A DNA stretch of 11,848 nucleotides from Spirochaetaceae bacterium (GTDB lineage: Bacteria; Spirochaetota; Spirochaetia; Treponematales; Breznakiellaceae): contig JAITXS010000007.1 in NCBI GenBank assembly GCA_031284645.1, positions 1-11,848 on the forward strand, written 5' to 3'. This document shows positions 1 through 6,827 of this stretch, piece by piece; the stretch's first letter is position 1; each line of letters starts with the position of its first letter. Position numbers and translations under genes: made by a program. Below the pieces are notes generated by a model. It saw nothing but the letters and a program-made list of their open reading frames with translations, was not told where the DNA came from and made no database searches.

Positions 1-13
1 TTATACTAAAAAC

Positions 14-30
14 ACATCCTGTCAGGATGT
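14..30. repeat. Short perfect dyad upstream of fchA
   Basis: The sequence ACATCCTG-T-CAGGATGT is a perfect 8-bp inverted repeat around one base. As RNA it could fold as a 6-bp stem with a 5-nt loop. No T-run follows, so it does not look like an intrinsic terminator. It could be an operator or the tail of a regulatory site for a gene outside the window. Just after it, GCTTAAGTT occurs twice (32-40 and 49-57), and an imperfect direct repeat begins GCTAGATT (about 59 and 95). Its function is unknown. Confidence 0.4.
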
Positions 31-73
31 CGCTTAAGTTTTCATGAGCTTAAGTTCGGCTAGATTTTAGTTC

Positions 74-102
74 TTGGGCAACCACCCCTTTTCAGCTAGA
101 TT
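74..102 (+). promoter_or_regulatory. Weak candidate sigma70 promoter for fchA-folD
   Basis: TTGGGC (74-79) and TAGATT (97-102) are separated by 17 bp and lie about 60 bp before the fchA start. Only 3 of 6 and 4 of 6 positions match the consensus, so this is a weak suggestion. No better candidate is visible in the 160 bases before the gene. Confidence 0.22.
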
Positions 103-160
103 ATTTTTTAGGCAATGCGCGGGATTGAAAACAGGGTAGTAATGAGCTATCATTTTTTTA

Positions 161-811
161 GTGGATAGCACAACAAAAACAATAGCAGATTTTATTGAGC
201 TTTTGGCAAGCAAGGCACCGGTGCCGGGCGGCGGCGGGGCTTCCGCGCTGGTCGGCGCAATCGGGATGGCCTTGGGCAATATGGTCGGTGCCCTGACTCT
301 GGGCAAAAAGAAATATGCCGGTGTTGAGGCTGATATACTTAACGCGCAGGAAAGGACCGCGAAACTCAGAAAGGAGCTGTTACTGCTTATAGACAAAGAT
401 GCAGAGAGTTTTGAGCCGCTGTCGAAGGTCTATGCGCTCCCTTCCGGTAGTGATGAAGAAAAAGCAAGAAAAGTACAGCTCATGGAAAAATGCCTGTGCG
501 ATGCCTGTCTTGTTCCGCTTGAAATCATGAAAAAATGCGGTGAAGGAATTAAGCTTTGCGAGGAATTTGCCGCGAAAGGCAGTAAATATGCTTTAAGTGA
601 TGCCGGAGCTGCGGTGATTTTCTGCAAAGCGGCGTTGACAAGCGCCTCACTTAATATCTACATAAATACCAAAGCAATGCAGGATGGTCTTTACGCGAAA
701 AAACTTAACAACGAAAGCGATGCACTGCTTGCCGAATATGAAGACAGGGCAAATAAACTATTAAAGCGGGTGAAAGAACAGCTTTCGGAGAAAAAAGAAT
801 GGGACTCTTAA
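161..811 (+). CDS. fchA: Methenyltetrahydrofolate cyclohydrolase / formiminotransferase-cyclodeaminase family protein
   Basis: This 216-aa protein belongs to the FTCD_C (cyclodeaminase) family. Stand-alone members of about 200 aa are methenyl-THF cyclohydrolases (FchA) or formimino-THF cyclodeaminases, acting in the cytosol in one-carbon folate metabolism. The family signature is clear: a glycine-rich N-terminal motif PVPGGGGASALVGAIG (residues 21-36) and SDAGAAV (146-152), where D147 is a candidate active-site acid. The rest is helical, as in the family. The start is GTG at 161. An in-frame TGA at 143-145 rules out a longer protein, and no strong ribosome-binding site is visible. The 3' end overlaps folD by 13 nt, which implies co-translation. 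Because that folD appears to lack cyclohydrolase residues, cyclohydrolase is the more likely role here than histidine-linked cyclodeamination; no hut genes are nearby. The family call is firm; the exact substrate is inferred. Confidence 0.9.
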   Translation: MDSTTKTIADFIELLASKAPVPGGGGASALVGAIGMALGNMVGALTLGKKKYAGVEADILNAQERTAKLRKELLLLIDKDAESFEPLSKVYALPSGSDEEKARKVQLMEKCLCDACLVPLEIMKKCGEGIKLCEEFAAKGSKYALSDAGAAVIFCKAALTSASLNIYINTKAMQDGLYAKKLNNESDALLAEYEDRANKLLKRVKEQLSEKKEWDS

Positions 812-1662
812 GCGGGAAGGACTTATCCGAAGACATCAAAGGACGGCTCAAAAAGGATATTGAAGACCTCAAAAGGCAGGGTATTACCCCGACTCTCGGT
901 ATTATCAGACTGGGAGAGGAAGCCGGCGATATTTCTTATGAAAAGGGCGCCGTCAAAATCTGTACAAGCGTTGATGCTCAGGTCGAAGTATCCGCGCTCC
1001 GGAGGGAGACTTCTTTGGAAAAGCTCCTCTTGTCCATTCAGAACTTCAATGAGCAGGATCATATCCACGGCATACTTATCTTCCGGCCATTACCCAAAGG
1101 TCTTGACGACAATGCTGTTCGTGCGGCTCTGCTCCCTTCCAAGGACATGGACGGTATCACCGACAGCTCTATGGCCGGTCTGTATTCCGGCACGGATAAA
1201 GGCTTCCCCCCGTGCACGGCGGAAGCGGCGGTCAAACTGCTGGAGTATTACAATATTGAGCTTTCCGGCAAGAATGTCGTGGTGGTCGGGCGGTCAATGG
1301 TGATAGGCAAACCGGTTTCCATGCTCCTCTTACAAAAGGACGCAACCGTTACGATCTGTCATTCAAAAACAAAGGACTTGCAAAAAAAAACGCGGGAAGC
1401 GGATATTGTTATCGTTGCTATGGGGCAGGCACAGGCTCTTGGCAAGGAATATTTTAGAGCAGGTCAATACCTTATTGACATCGGCGTTAACGCAAAGCCA
1501 AACGGAGAGAAAGGTACCTGCGGAGATCTGTGTCTCAATGAGCTTGAGCCCCTTGTTGCCGGTATCAGTCCGGTACCCGGCGGAGTCGGCGCTGTGACAA
1601 GCGCTGTTCTCGTCTCTCATCTCGTGAGCGCGGCAAAACTCACTCTTACACGCGGGCAGTAG
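799..1662 (+). CDS. folD: Methylenetetrahydrofolate dehydrogenase (FolD), probably without cyclohydrolase activity
   Basis: This 287-aa protein has the usual FolD length and fold. It interconverts 5,10-methylene-THF and 5,10-methenyl-THF with NAD(P). Family motifs are the N-terminal catalytic region with SYEKGAVKIC (46-55), PSKDMDG (113-119, conserved Asp118), the nucleotide-binding segment GRSMVIGKPVS, and the C-terminal signature ISPVPGGVGAVTSA. In standard bifunctional enzymes the catalytic set is Tyr52, Lys56, Gln100 and Asp125 (human numbering). Here Tyr47 and Asp118 are kept, but the Lys position is Ala51 and the Gln position is Phe95. Lys56 is known to be essential for cyclohydrolase activity, so a dehydrogenase-only enzyme is inferred. 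The start ATG lies inside the end of fchA, with GGAG (787-790) 8 nt upstream. The partner step is presumably supplied by FchA. The stop codon TAG starts a TAGGTCTAGGGT tract. Confidence 0.93.
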   Translation: MGLLSGKDLSEDIKGRLKKDIEDLKRQGITPTLGIIRLGEEAGDISYEKGAVKICTSVDAQVEVSALRRETSLEKLLLSIQNFNEQDHIHGILIFRPLPKGLDDNAVRAALLPSKDMDGITDSSMAGLYSGTDKGFPPCTAEAAVKLLEYYNIELSGKNVVVVGRSMVIGKPVSMLLLQKDATVTICHSKTKDLQKKTREADIVIVAMGQAQALGKEYFRAGQYLIDIGVNAKPNGEKGTCGDLCLNELEPLVAGISPVPGGVGAVTSAVLVSHLVSAAKLTLTRGQ

Positions 1663-1681
1663 GTCTAGGGTGTTGGGTAGG
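1660..1681. repeat. Solo TAGGGT-type repeat fragment after folD
   Basis: The folD stop TAG is the first three bases of a short tract, TAGGTCTAGGGTGTTGGGTA. It matches the outer arm sequence (GGGTCTAGGGTATAGGG) of the long inverted-repeat elements near 7.7, 9.2 and 10.9 kb. No second arm or core is present, so it reads as a fragment or a half-element. It lies in the 78-bp gap between folD and murE. Confidence 0.45.
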
Positions 1682-1740
1682 CGCTTACTGAATGAAAACT
1701 GCCTCTTGGATTTTACGCATAAAGACATTAAGCTTTTTTT

Positions 1741-3381
1741 ATGGCGCGGTATTTTTTAGATTTCTGGACAAACGAGTTAGAAGAAAAGATCGGCTTTTTA
1801 GAAAAAACAGGCGGGGGGAATCCGCTTGTTACAGGGCTTGAATACGATTCCCGTCTTGTTCAAAAAGGGAGTTTGTATTTTGCCCTGCCCGGGCTGCATA
1901 CGGACGGGCATAAATTCATAGACTCGGCAATTGAACGCGGAGCCGCTGTTATTGTTCATCAATCACCACTCACGGAGTACAAAAAAGACATCGTGTACAT
2001 CCGTGTGCAGGACACGCGTTTTGGCATGTCGGCGATCTCCGCTGCGTTTTATGATTATCCCTCAAAACATTTATGCATTATCGGCGTTACCGGAACCGAG
2101 GGAAAAAGCACAACGGTTTATTTAATTTTCCAGCTCCTGCGCCTTGCCGGAAAGAAAGCCGGTTTTATCTCGACAGTCCAGTTTAGTGTTGACGGAACAG
2201 AACAATGGAACAGCGAACATCAGACAACGCCGGAAGCTGCGGTAATTAACAAGTATCTTGCCCGGATGGTTGAAAACGGCATGGAATATGCGATTATTGA
2301 AGCAAGCTCTCATGGTCTTTCGCCTCTTACCAATCGTCTGGGTGATATTGATTTTGACATAGCCGTGATGACGAATGTCACTCATGAGCACCTTGAATTT
2401 CACGGCACATGGGAACAATACCGGCATGATAAAGCAAATCTGTTTCGCTCTCTGGATAGGGCGGGACATGATAAATTAATCCAAAACAGCTTGATACAGC
2501 TCCCTTCTTTTGGCGTGGTAAATGCCGATGATCCAAGCGCCGCTTATTTTATACAGGCAAGTGCTAAAAAAGTTTTTTCATACAGCACACAGGGCAAGGC
2601 CGCCGACATGAGCGCTGATCACATTATAAGCCGGGGAGACGGCAATGAATATGAAATCCACTGTGGTAAAAACGGGGAATCGGCAGCGTTTTGTGCCGGC
2701 GAAAATAAACGTTTACAAGAAACTCTTGTTGTAAAAGATAATCTACCGGGCGCGTTTAATGCGGGCAATGTGCTTGCAAGTTTAATTGTTGCCGCCAATG
2801 TACTTGAACTTGCGCTTAAGGATATCTGCCGGTTTATTCCGAAACTCACGCCCGTACGCGGACGCATGACGGCTATCAGGAGGGGACAGGGATTTGAGCT
2901 TATCGTTGATTACGCGCATACACCCTCGTCATTTGAAACTATTTTCCCACCCTTACGCAGGCGGCTTGATGAAACAGGCGGGCGTATTATCAGTGTTTTT
3001 GGATCAGCCGGAGAGCGGGATAGACAAAAACGGAGTATTCAAGGCAGCATCGCGGCACAGTGGTCTGATATTGTTGTTTTAACTGACGAAGACCCCCGCG
3101 GCGAAGAACCCCTGGCGATTCTCGAAGAAATCGCACAGGGAATCAAGAATAAAAAGCCGGATGAAACTTTATTTTTAATTCCCGAAAGACCGGTGGCAAT
3201 CCGAAAAGCATTTTCACTTGCAAAGGAAGGTGACCTCGTTCTTCTCTTGGGGAAAGGACATGAAAACTCCATCATTTACTCGCGGGACGGCAGAGGCACT
3301 ATAAAATACGATGAAATACACGAAGCGGAAAAAGCCCTTGGTGAAATGCAAGCTGCCGCACAAAGTCAAGACATGAGATGA
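1741..3381 (+). CDS. murE: UDP-N-acetylmuramoyl-tripeptide synthetase (MurE ligase)
   Basis: This 546-aa cytosolic Mur ligase uses ATP to add the diamino acid to UDP-MurNAc-L-Ala-D-Glu in peptidoglycan synthesis. The three-domain Mur order is visible. An N-terminal uridine-binding part (about 1-110) is followed by the ATP loop GVTGTEGKSTT (115-125). The central domain has EASSHGL and the YRHDKANLF segment, where Lys231 fits the carbamylated lysine. The C-terminal domain has DYAHTP (390-395) and GKGHE (504-508). Where meso-DAP enzymes carry DNPR, this one has EDPR within TDEDPRGEEP (D449 onward). This suggests another diamino acid, such as L-ornithine or L-lysine, as in spirochaetes; specificity cannot be proven from sequence alone. 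The ATG at 1741 is preceded by an in-frame TAA (1729-1731) and has no strong ribosome-binding site. It follows folD by 78 bp and may share its transcript. Confidence 0.95.
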   Translation: MARYFLDFWTNELEEKIGFLEKTGGGNPLVTGLEYDSRLVQKGSLYFALPGLHTDGHKFIDSAIERGAAVIVHQSPLTEYKKDIVYIRVQDTRFGMSAISAAFYDYPSKHLCIIGVTGTEGKSTTVYLIFQLLRLAGKKAGFISTVQFSVDGTEQWNSEHQTTPEAAVINKYLARMVENGMEYAIIEASSHGLSPLTNRLGDIDFDIAVMTNVTHEHLEFHGTWEQYRHDKANLFRSLDRAGHDKLIQNSLIQLPSFGVVNADDPSAAYFIQASAKKVFSYSTQGKAADMSADHIISRGDGNEYEIHCGKNGESAAFCAGENKRLQETLVVKDNLPGAFNAGNVLASLIVAANVLELALKDICRFIPKLTPVRGRMTAIRRGQGFELIVDYAHTPSSFETIFPPLRRRLDETGGRIISVFGSAGERDRQKRSIQGSIAAQWSDIVVLTDEDPRGEEPLAILEEIAQGIKNKKPDETLFLIPERPVAIRKAFSLAKEGDLVLLLGKGHENSIIYSRDGRGTIKYDEIHEAEKALGEMQAAAQSQDMR

Positions 3382-3413
3382 TTTGTATTTATTTTACAGA
3401 AGATTGCTATCAA

Positions 3414-3484
3414 AGCGGTCGACGGGAGTCGGACCCGCGTCACAAGCTTGGGAAGCTTGGATAATACCGTTATATGACGACCGC
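3414..3484 (-). tRNA. tRNA-Gly (anticodon CCC)
   Basis: The reverse strand folds as a cloverleaf. It has a perfect 7-bp acceptor stem (GCGGTCG/CGACCGC), a D arm with AACGGT in the loop, and a perfect 5-bp anticodon stem CAAGC/GCTTG around loop TTCCCAA, giving anticodon CCC. The T stem is GCGGG/CCCGT with loop TCCGACT. The discriminator base is U, typical of tRNA-Gly. CCA is not encoded (TTTG follows). The arm pattern closely follows bacterial tRNA-Gly(UCC). One oddity is C instead of U at position 55 of the T loop, the usual pseudouridine site. It is convergent with murE, whose stop lies 32 bp away. Confidence 0.93.
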
Positions 3485-3569
3485 TAAACTGCTATTCTGA
3501 CACTAATTACCGATTGCATAAGGAATTAGCATACGGTTACTATGTTGCCATAAAAAACAAAAAAAGTCA

Positions 3570-3761
3570 ATGGGGGGCGATTACATTTGGGCGATTACAT
3601 TTAAAAAATTGTCCGCGGACCATCTTCTTGTATTCAAAGTAAATGCAATCGCCTTGGTGTCTGTCTCTAAACGCCCTATCACTACACTCAGATCCACAGC
3701 CCATACAGAAGCGCTGAAAGTCTTGAAAGAGCCGGTCTTAGGGTATAAGCTACAATTATGA
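3570..3761 (+). CDS. Possible small leader ORF overlapping the SulP start (doubtful)
   Basis: A 63-codon reading frame begins at an ATG inside a repeat-rich stretch. It ends with TGA overlapping the transporter's start codon as ATGA (3758-3761), the arrangement seen in translationally coupled pairs. The transporter lacks a clear ribosome-binding site, which would suit coupling. Against it, this ATG also lacks a ribosome-binding site and the peptide shows no recognisable domain or signal. It is listed as a possible leader peptide; chance is at least as likely. Confidence 0.15.
   Translation: MGGDYIWAITFKKLSADHLLVFKVNAIALVSVSKRPITTLRSTAHTEALKVLKEPVLGYKLQL
3575..3653. repeat. Tandem 14-bp repeat plus inverted copy in the leader of the SulP gene
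   Basis: GGGCGATTACATTT occurs twice with no gap (3575-3588, 3589-3602). A near-perfect inverted copy, AAATGCAATCGCC, lies at 3641-3653. Between them is a perfect 10-bp palindrome, GTCCGCGGAC (3611-3620). The inverted copies can form a stem of about 13 bp with one G-T pair, and the duplicated copy offers an alternative pairing partner. This could be a regulatory RNA structure or a small mobile-element relic. The rest of the 376-bp gap between murE and the transporter holds only the tRNA gene and shows no convincing gene. Confidence 0.6.
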
Positions 3762-5539
3762 GGAAGTTTAATAATCCGGTTAATTTTAGGGATCTTATTC
3801 CCCGGACAGTCGAGCTGTTTAGAAAAAAAATTGAAGGTGATGAAAGCACAAGCTTAAACTCTTATTCGTTAAACTCATTTGGCAAAGATTGTATGTCCGG
3901 CGTCATAGTCGCAATTGTAGCCCTGCCTCTTTCAATGGCGTTTAGCATTGCCGCCGGAGGGACGCCCGCACAGGGACTCTATACAGCAATCATCGCCGGT
4001 TTCTTTATAAGCGCATTCGGGGGAAGCCGTTTCCAAATCGGCGGCCCGACCGGTGCTTTTGTCGTTATCATTTTTAATGTTATTTCAGTATACGGAATCT
4101 CCGGCCTTACCGCCGCCACGATTCTTGCCGGAATCTTTCTGGTATTGATGGGTATTTTCGGCCTTGGACACTTTATAAAATACATCCCCCATCCGGTAAC
4201 AACCGGATTTACCACCGGTATCGGCCTTTTAATTTTCTCACAACAGATGAAAGATTTTTTTGGCTTGGACATTGCATCAAGTTCACCTGATTTTATTAAT
4301 AAATGGAAAGAGCATTTTCAGGCCGCAGCAAGCTTCGATCTCATAACCCTCTCCATCGGGCTTGGAACCATGCTGATTATTATTCTCGTGCGCCGTTTCG
4401 CGCCGCGTATTCCAAGCGCGGCGGCAGGCGTTCTCTGTATGACGCTTCTCTGTGTTTTGTTAAAGCAGCTCTTTCAACATATTCCCGCCGAAGGATACGG
4501 AGAAATAGCAGACAATTTAATTTTGCAAATAAATAATTTGGATACCATAGCCACACGATTTGGCGGTATACCTTCTGCGCCGCCGAAACTCGATATACCC
4601 AATTTAAATTTCGAGATTTTCCAGGCGGTCTTCCCCGCGGCCTTTTCAATCGCGCTGCTTGCCGCCATAGAATCCCTGCTGTCCGCCGTTGTATCGGACA
4701 GTATGTCCGGCGACAGGCATAATTCAAACACAGAGCTTTTTGCACAGGGCATGGCGAATATCGCGTCGGCGATTTTTGGCGGAATTCCGGCGACAGGCGC
4801 GATTGCCCGCACAGCGACAAACATCAAAGCAGGAGCGGTAAGCCCTGTATCCGGTATTGTTCATTCCATTGTTTTACTCTTATTTGTATTATTTTTGGCT
4901 CCGGCAGCCTCGGCTATCCCGCTTGCCTGTCTCTCCGCAGTTCTCATTGTTGTCGCCTGGGACATGAGCAATATACCCCGTTTTATCCGCATAATACGAA
5001 CAGCACCGAAAAGTGATGTGAGTGTGTTAATAGCAACATTTTTACTGACTGTTCTGGTGGATTTAAGCTATGCCGTGATTATCGGCGTACTGATTGCCGT
5101 TTTCCTTTTTTTACGCCGCATGATAGAAATCGGCGGCATACGTTCCCTAAACAATGAATTAATCGCCCAGCTTGCGTACGGAGACATTAATCCGCGGGTA
5201 AAAGCTTCAATACAGGCACTTTCCCGTAAGGATATAGAAATTCTGGAAATAAACGGCCCGTTCTTTTTTGGCTGCGCGGATATGTTACAGGGTACCCTTT
5301 CTCATCTTGCAAAAACGCCAAAAAAAATCATCCTGAGAATGGGATCTGTTCCCGCTATTGACTCCACGGGCATTGCTTCTTTGGAATCATTTTTAATAAA
5401 CTGCCAAAGAAAAAAAATCCAGTTACTTATCGCGGAATGTCGTGATCAGCCAAAGCGAGCCCTTGAAAAAGCGGGTTTTGTCAAGAATTTGGGCGATCAT
5501 AATTTTTTTGACACACTTGAAGACGCGGCAGCACTCTAA
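3758..5539 (+). CDS. SulP-family anion transporter with C-terminal STAS domain
   Basis: This 593-aa inner-membrane protein of the SLC26/SulP family takes up inorganic or organic anions (sulfate, bicarbonate, C4-dicarboxylates in characterised members), often with Na+ or H+. After about 45 cytosolic residues comes a series of hydrophobic segments with family signatures: GLYTAIIAGF followed by GGPTGA (95-100), PHPVTTGFTTGIG, and FGGIPATGAIAR (340-351). The last ~110 residues form a cytosolic STAS domain with DSTG at 535-538, the conserved loop of anti-sigma-antagonist-like folds. The substrate cannot be told from the sequence, and no sulfate-assimilation or carbonic anhydrase gene is adjacent. 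The ATG at 3758 has only a distant AGGG upstream. It converges with the solute-binding protein gene (48-bp gap with no clear terminator). Confidence 0.93.
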   Translation: MRKFNNPVNFRDLIPRTVELFRKKIEGDESTSLNSYSLNSFGKDCMSGVIVAIVALPLSMAFSIAAGGTPAQGLYTAIIAGFFISAFGGSRFQIGGPTGAFVVIIFNVISVYGISGLTAATILAGIFLVLMGIFGLGHFIKYIPHPVTTGFTTGIGLLIFSQQMKDFFGLDIASSSPDFINKWKEHFQAAASFDLITLSIGLGTMLIIILVRRFAPRIPSAAAGVLCMTLLCVLLKQLFQHIPAEGYGEIADNLILQINNLDTIATRFGGIPSAPPKLDIPNLNFEIFQAVFPAAFSIALLAAIESLLSAVVSDSMSGDRHNSNTELFAQGMANIASAIFGGIPATGAIARTATNIKAGAVSPVSGIVHSIVLLLFVLFLAPAASAIPLACLSAVLIVVAWDMSNIPRFIRIIRTAPKSDVSVLIATFLLTVLVDLSYAVIIGVLIAVFLFLRRMIEIGGIRSLNNELIAQLAYGDINPRVKASIQALSRKDIEILEINGPFFFGCADMLQGTLSHLAKTPKKIILRMGSVPAIDSTGIASLESFLINCQRKKIQLLIAECRDQPKRALEKAGFVKNLGDHNFFDTLEDAAAL

Positions 5540-5587
5540 TTTTCGTGCTTCTCCCTCATGATGTGTTTCAAAATGAGAATTACCGGT

Positions 5588-6736
5588 TTATAACAAGGCT
5601 TTTTGTATCGCCGCGGCACACCCGGAAGGACTTTGAGCACCCCGCCACATTTTTTTAAGCTCATCTTTAAAAACTCTTTCGAAATTTTCAGCTTCCTTGA
5701 ACTCTTTTGAATCATCAATGATATCGGCAGCCTCAAAAAGAATGCGGGCTTTTTCTAAAACAGGGTCTTTATCCGCGCTTAGTTGTTCTCTTGAGACAGT
5801 TCCGCTTACACTGCCCGGAATTATCCCCGTTAAAGCGGCAAGCTTGTTCCGGTTCTCCTCAAGAAATGAAACAAAAAGCAATGCCTGATCTTTATGAATT
5901 GAATCCGATGCCACAGCGATATGTAACACGCTCATATTAAAAACAGGCTTTCCTTTATACTCAGCCGGATAAGGGATGGTACTTATATTAAAATCCTCCG
6001 GTACCTTTGTTTTTTTAATCCGCTTAAGATCCGAAACAGGCCGTATCATCATTGCACTTTTCCCCGCAAGAAAATCATCTAAAATGATCGCCTGGCTATT
6101 TTCCAAAGAAGCCGGATCAACGAGTCCTTCCTTATTCAAAGTATTAAGAAAGGAAAATGTCTCAATCGCCGTCCGTGAGGTCCAGTTAAAAGACTCTCCG
6201 TTGTTCTCTCTCAATCCGGCGGCATAAAACCAGGGCAGCACAGAATAAAAAATATTATCCGAAAATGAAAAAGGATACTTCCCTTTTGCATAGGCCGCCC
6301 CCGCGTCTTGCTTAAATTTCCGGCAGACAGAGAGAAAAGCCTCCCTGTCCTTGGGCGGACGGTCGAAACCTGCACGTTTTAAAAGCGAAATATTATAAAA
6401 AAGGGGAATAATACCGGACACAAGCGTTCTCTCATCCTCTATTTGCTGATTTTCGCAGGAAGTCTCGCGAAAAAGCGGATCGAAAATCATAATATCAGGA
6501 TTCCCGTTTGATATCTTCACCGAAACCGTCCGATTTTGCCCCTCGAATTCCCGTATTATTTCTTTGAATCCGTCCTCCTCAATAAGACGCTCAAAGCTCA
6601 GCGAAAGCACAAGATTTGTGTTCGTAATACGAAATATCTCCTTGGGGCTCAGGCAGAGAGCGATAAGCAGCACGGCAAGAGCGCTTACAAAGATAATCTT
6701 ATCATACGAAAAACCTTTAAATTTATGGTGGAACAT
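5588..6736 (-). CDS. Extracellular solute-binding protein (family 1 type), membrane-anchored
   Basis: This 382-aa protein resembles the substrate-binding components of carbohydrate ABC importers (maltose-binding-protein type). A hydrophobic stretch at residues 13-30 (IIFVSALAVLLIALCLS region) is a signal anchor. The LIALC sequence has Leu just before Cys and is a poor lipobox, so lipidation is doubtful. The mature part shows family features: NPDIMIFDPLF near residue 80, a GIIPLFYN stretch, and a C-terminal half with LAVASDS-like and FLEENR segments. No ABC permease or ATPase gene is adjacent, so it either serves a transporter elsewhere or has another role. The start ATG lacks an obvious ribosome-binding site. 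It diverges from the DNA glycosylase gene with about 90 bp between starts. The ligand is unknown. Confidence 0.8.
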   Translation of the reverse strand: MFHHKFKGFSYDKIIFVSALAVLLIALCLSPKEIFRITNTNLVLSLSFERLIEEDGFKEIIREFEGQNRTVSVKISNGNPDIMIFDPLFRETSCENQQIEDERTLVSGIIPLFYNISLLKRAGFDRPPKDREAFLSVCRKFKQDAGAAYAKGKYPFSFSDNIFYSVLPWFYAAGLRENNGESFNWTSRTAIETFSFLNTLNKEGLVDPASLENSQAIILDDFLAGKSAMMIRPVSDLKRIKKTKVPEDFNISTIPYPAEYKGKPVFNMSVLHIAVASDSIHKDQALLFVSFLEENRNKLAALTGIIPGSVSGTVSREQLSADKDPVLEKARILFEAADIIDDSKEFKEAENFERVFKDELKKMWRGAQSPSGCAAAIQKALL

Positions 6737-6745
6737 ACTTATAAT
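6717..6745 (+). promoter_or_regulatory. Candidate promoter for the DNA glycosylase gene
   Basis: A perfect -10 hexamer TATAAT (6740-6745) lies 17 bp after TTAAAT (6717-6722), a poor -35. A second possible -10, TATACT, lies at 6752-6757. Either would give a leader of roughly 65-75 nt before the ATG at 6828. The region overlaps the start of the divergent solute-binding protein gene. Confidence 0.3.
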
Positions 6746-6827
6746 TCGGCATATACTTACTCTTGACCATAGCTTTTTTAATGCCGCAGCAGCAAAAAAC
6801 AGGATAGAGATCGGAGAGACTTACTGT

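Noticed and set aside
5540..5587. Bidirectional terminator between the SulP and solute-binding protein genes
   Set aside because: Only a 5-bp CTCAT/ATGAG stem with wobbles and no T-run on either side.
6564..6827. N-terminal extension of the MutY-like protein
   Set aside because: The frame is open, but the sequence is antisense to the solute-binding protein gene, does not resemble the family, and ATG 6828 has a good ribosome-binding site and the expected N-terminus.
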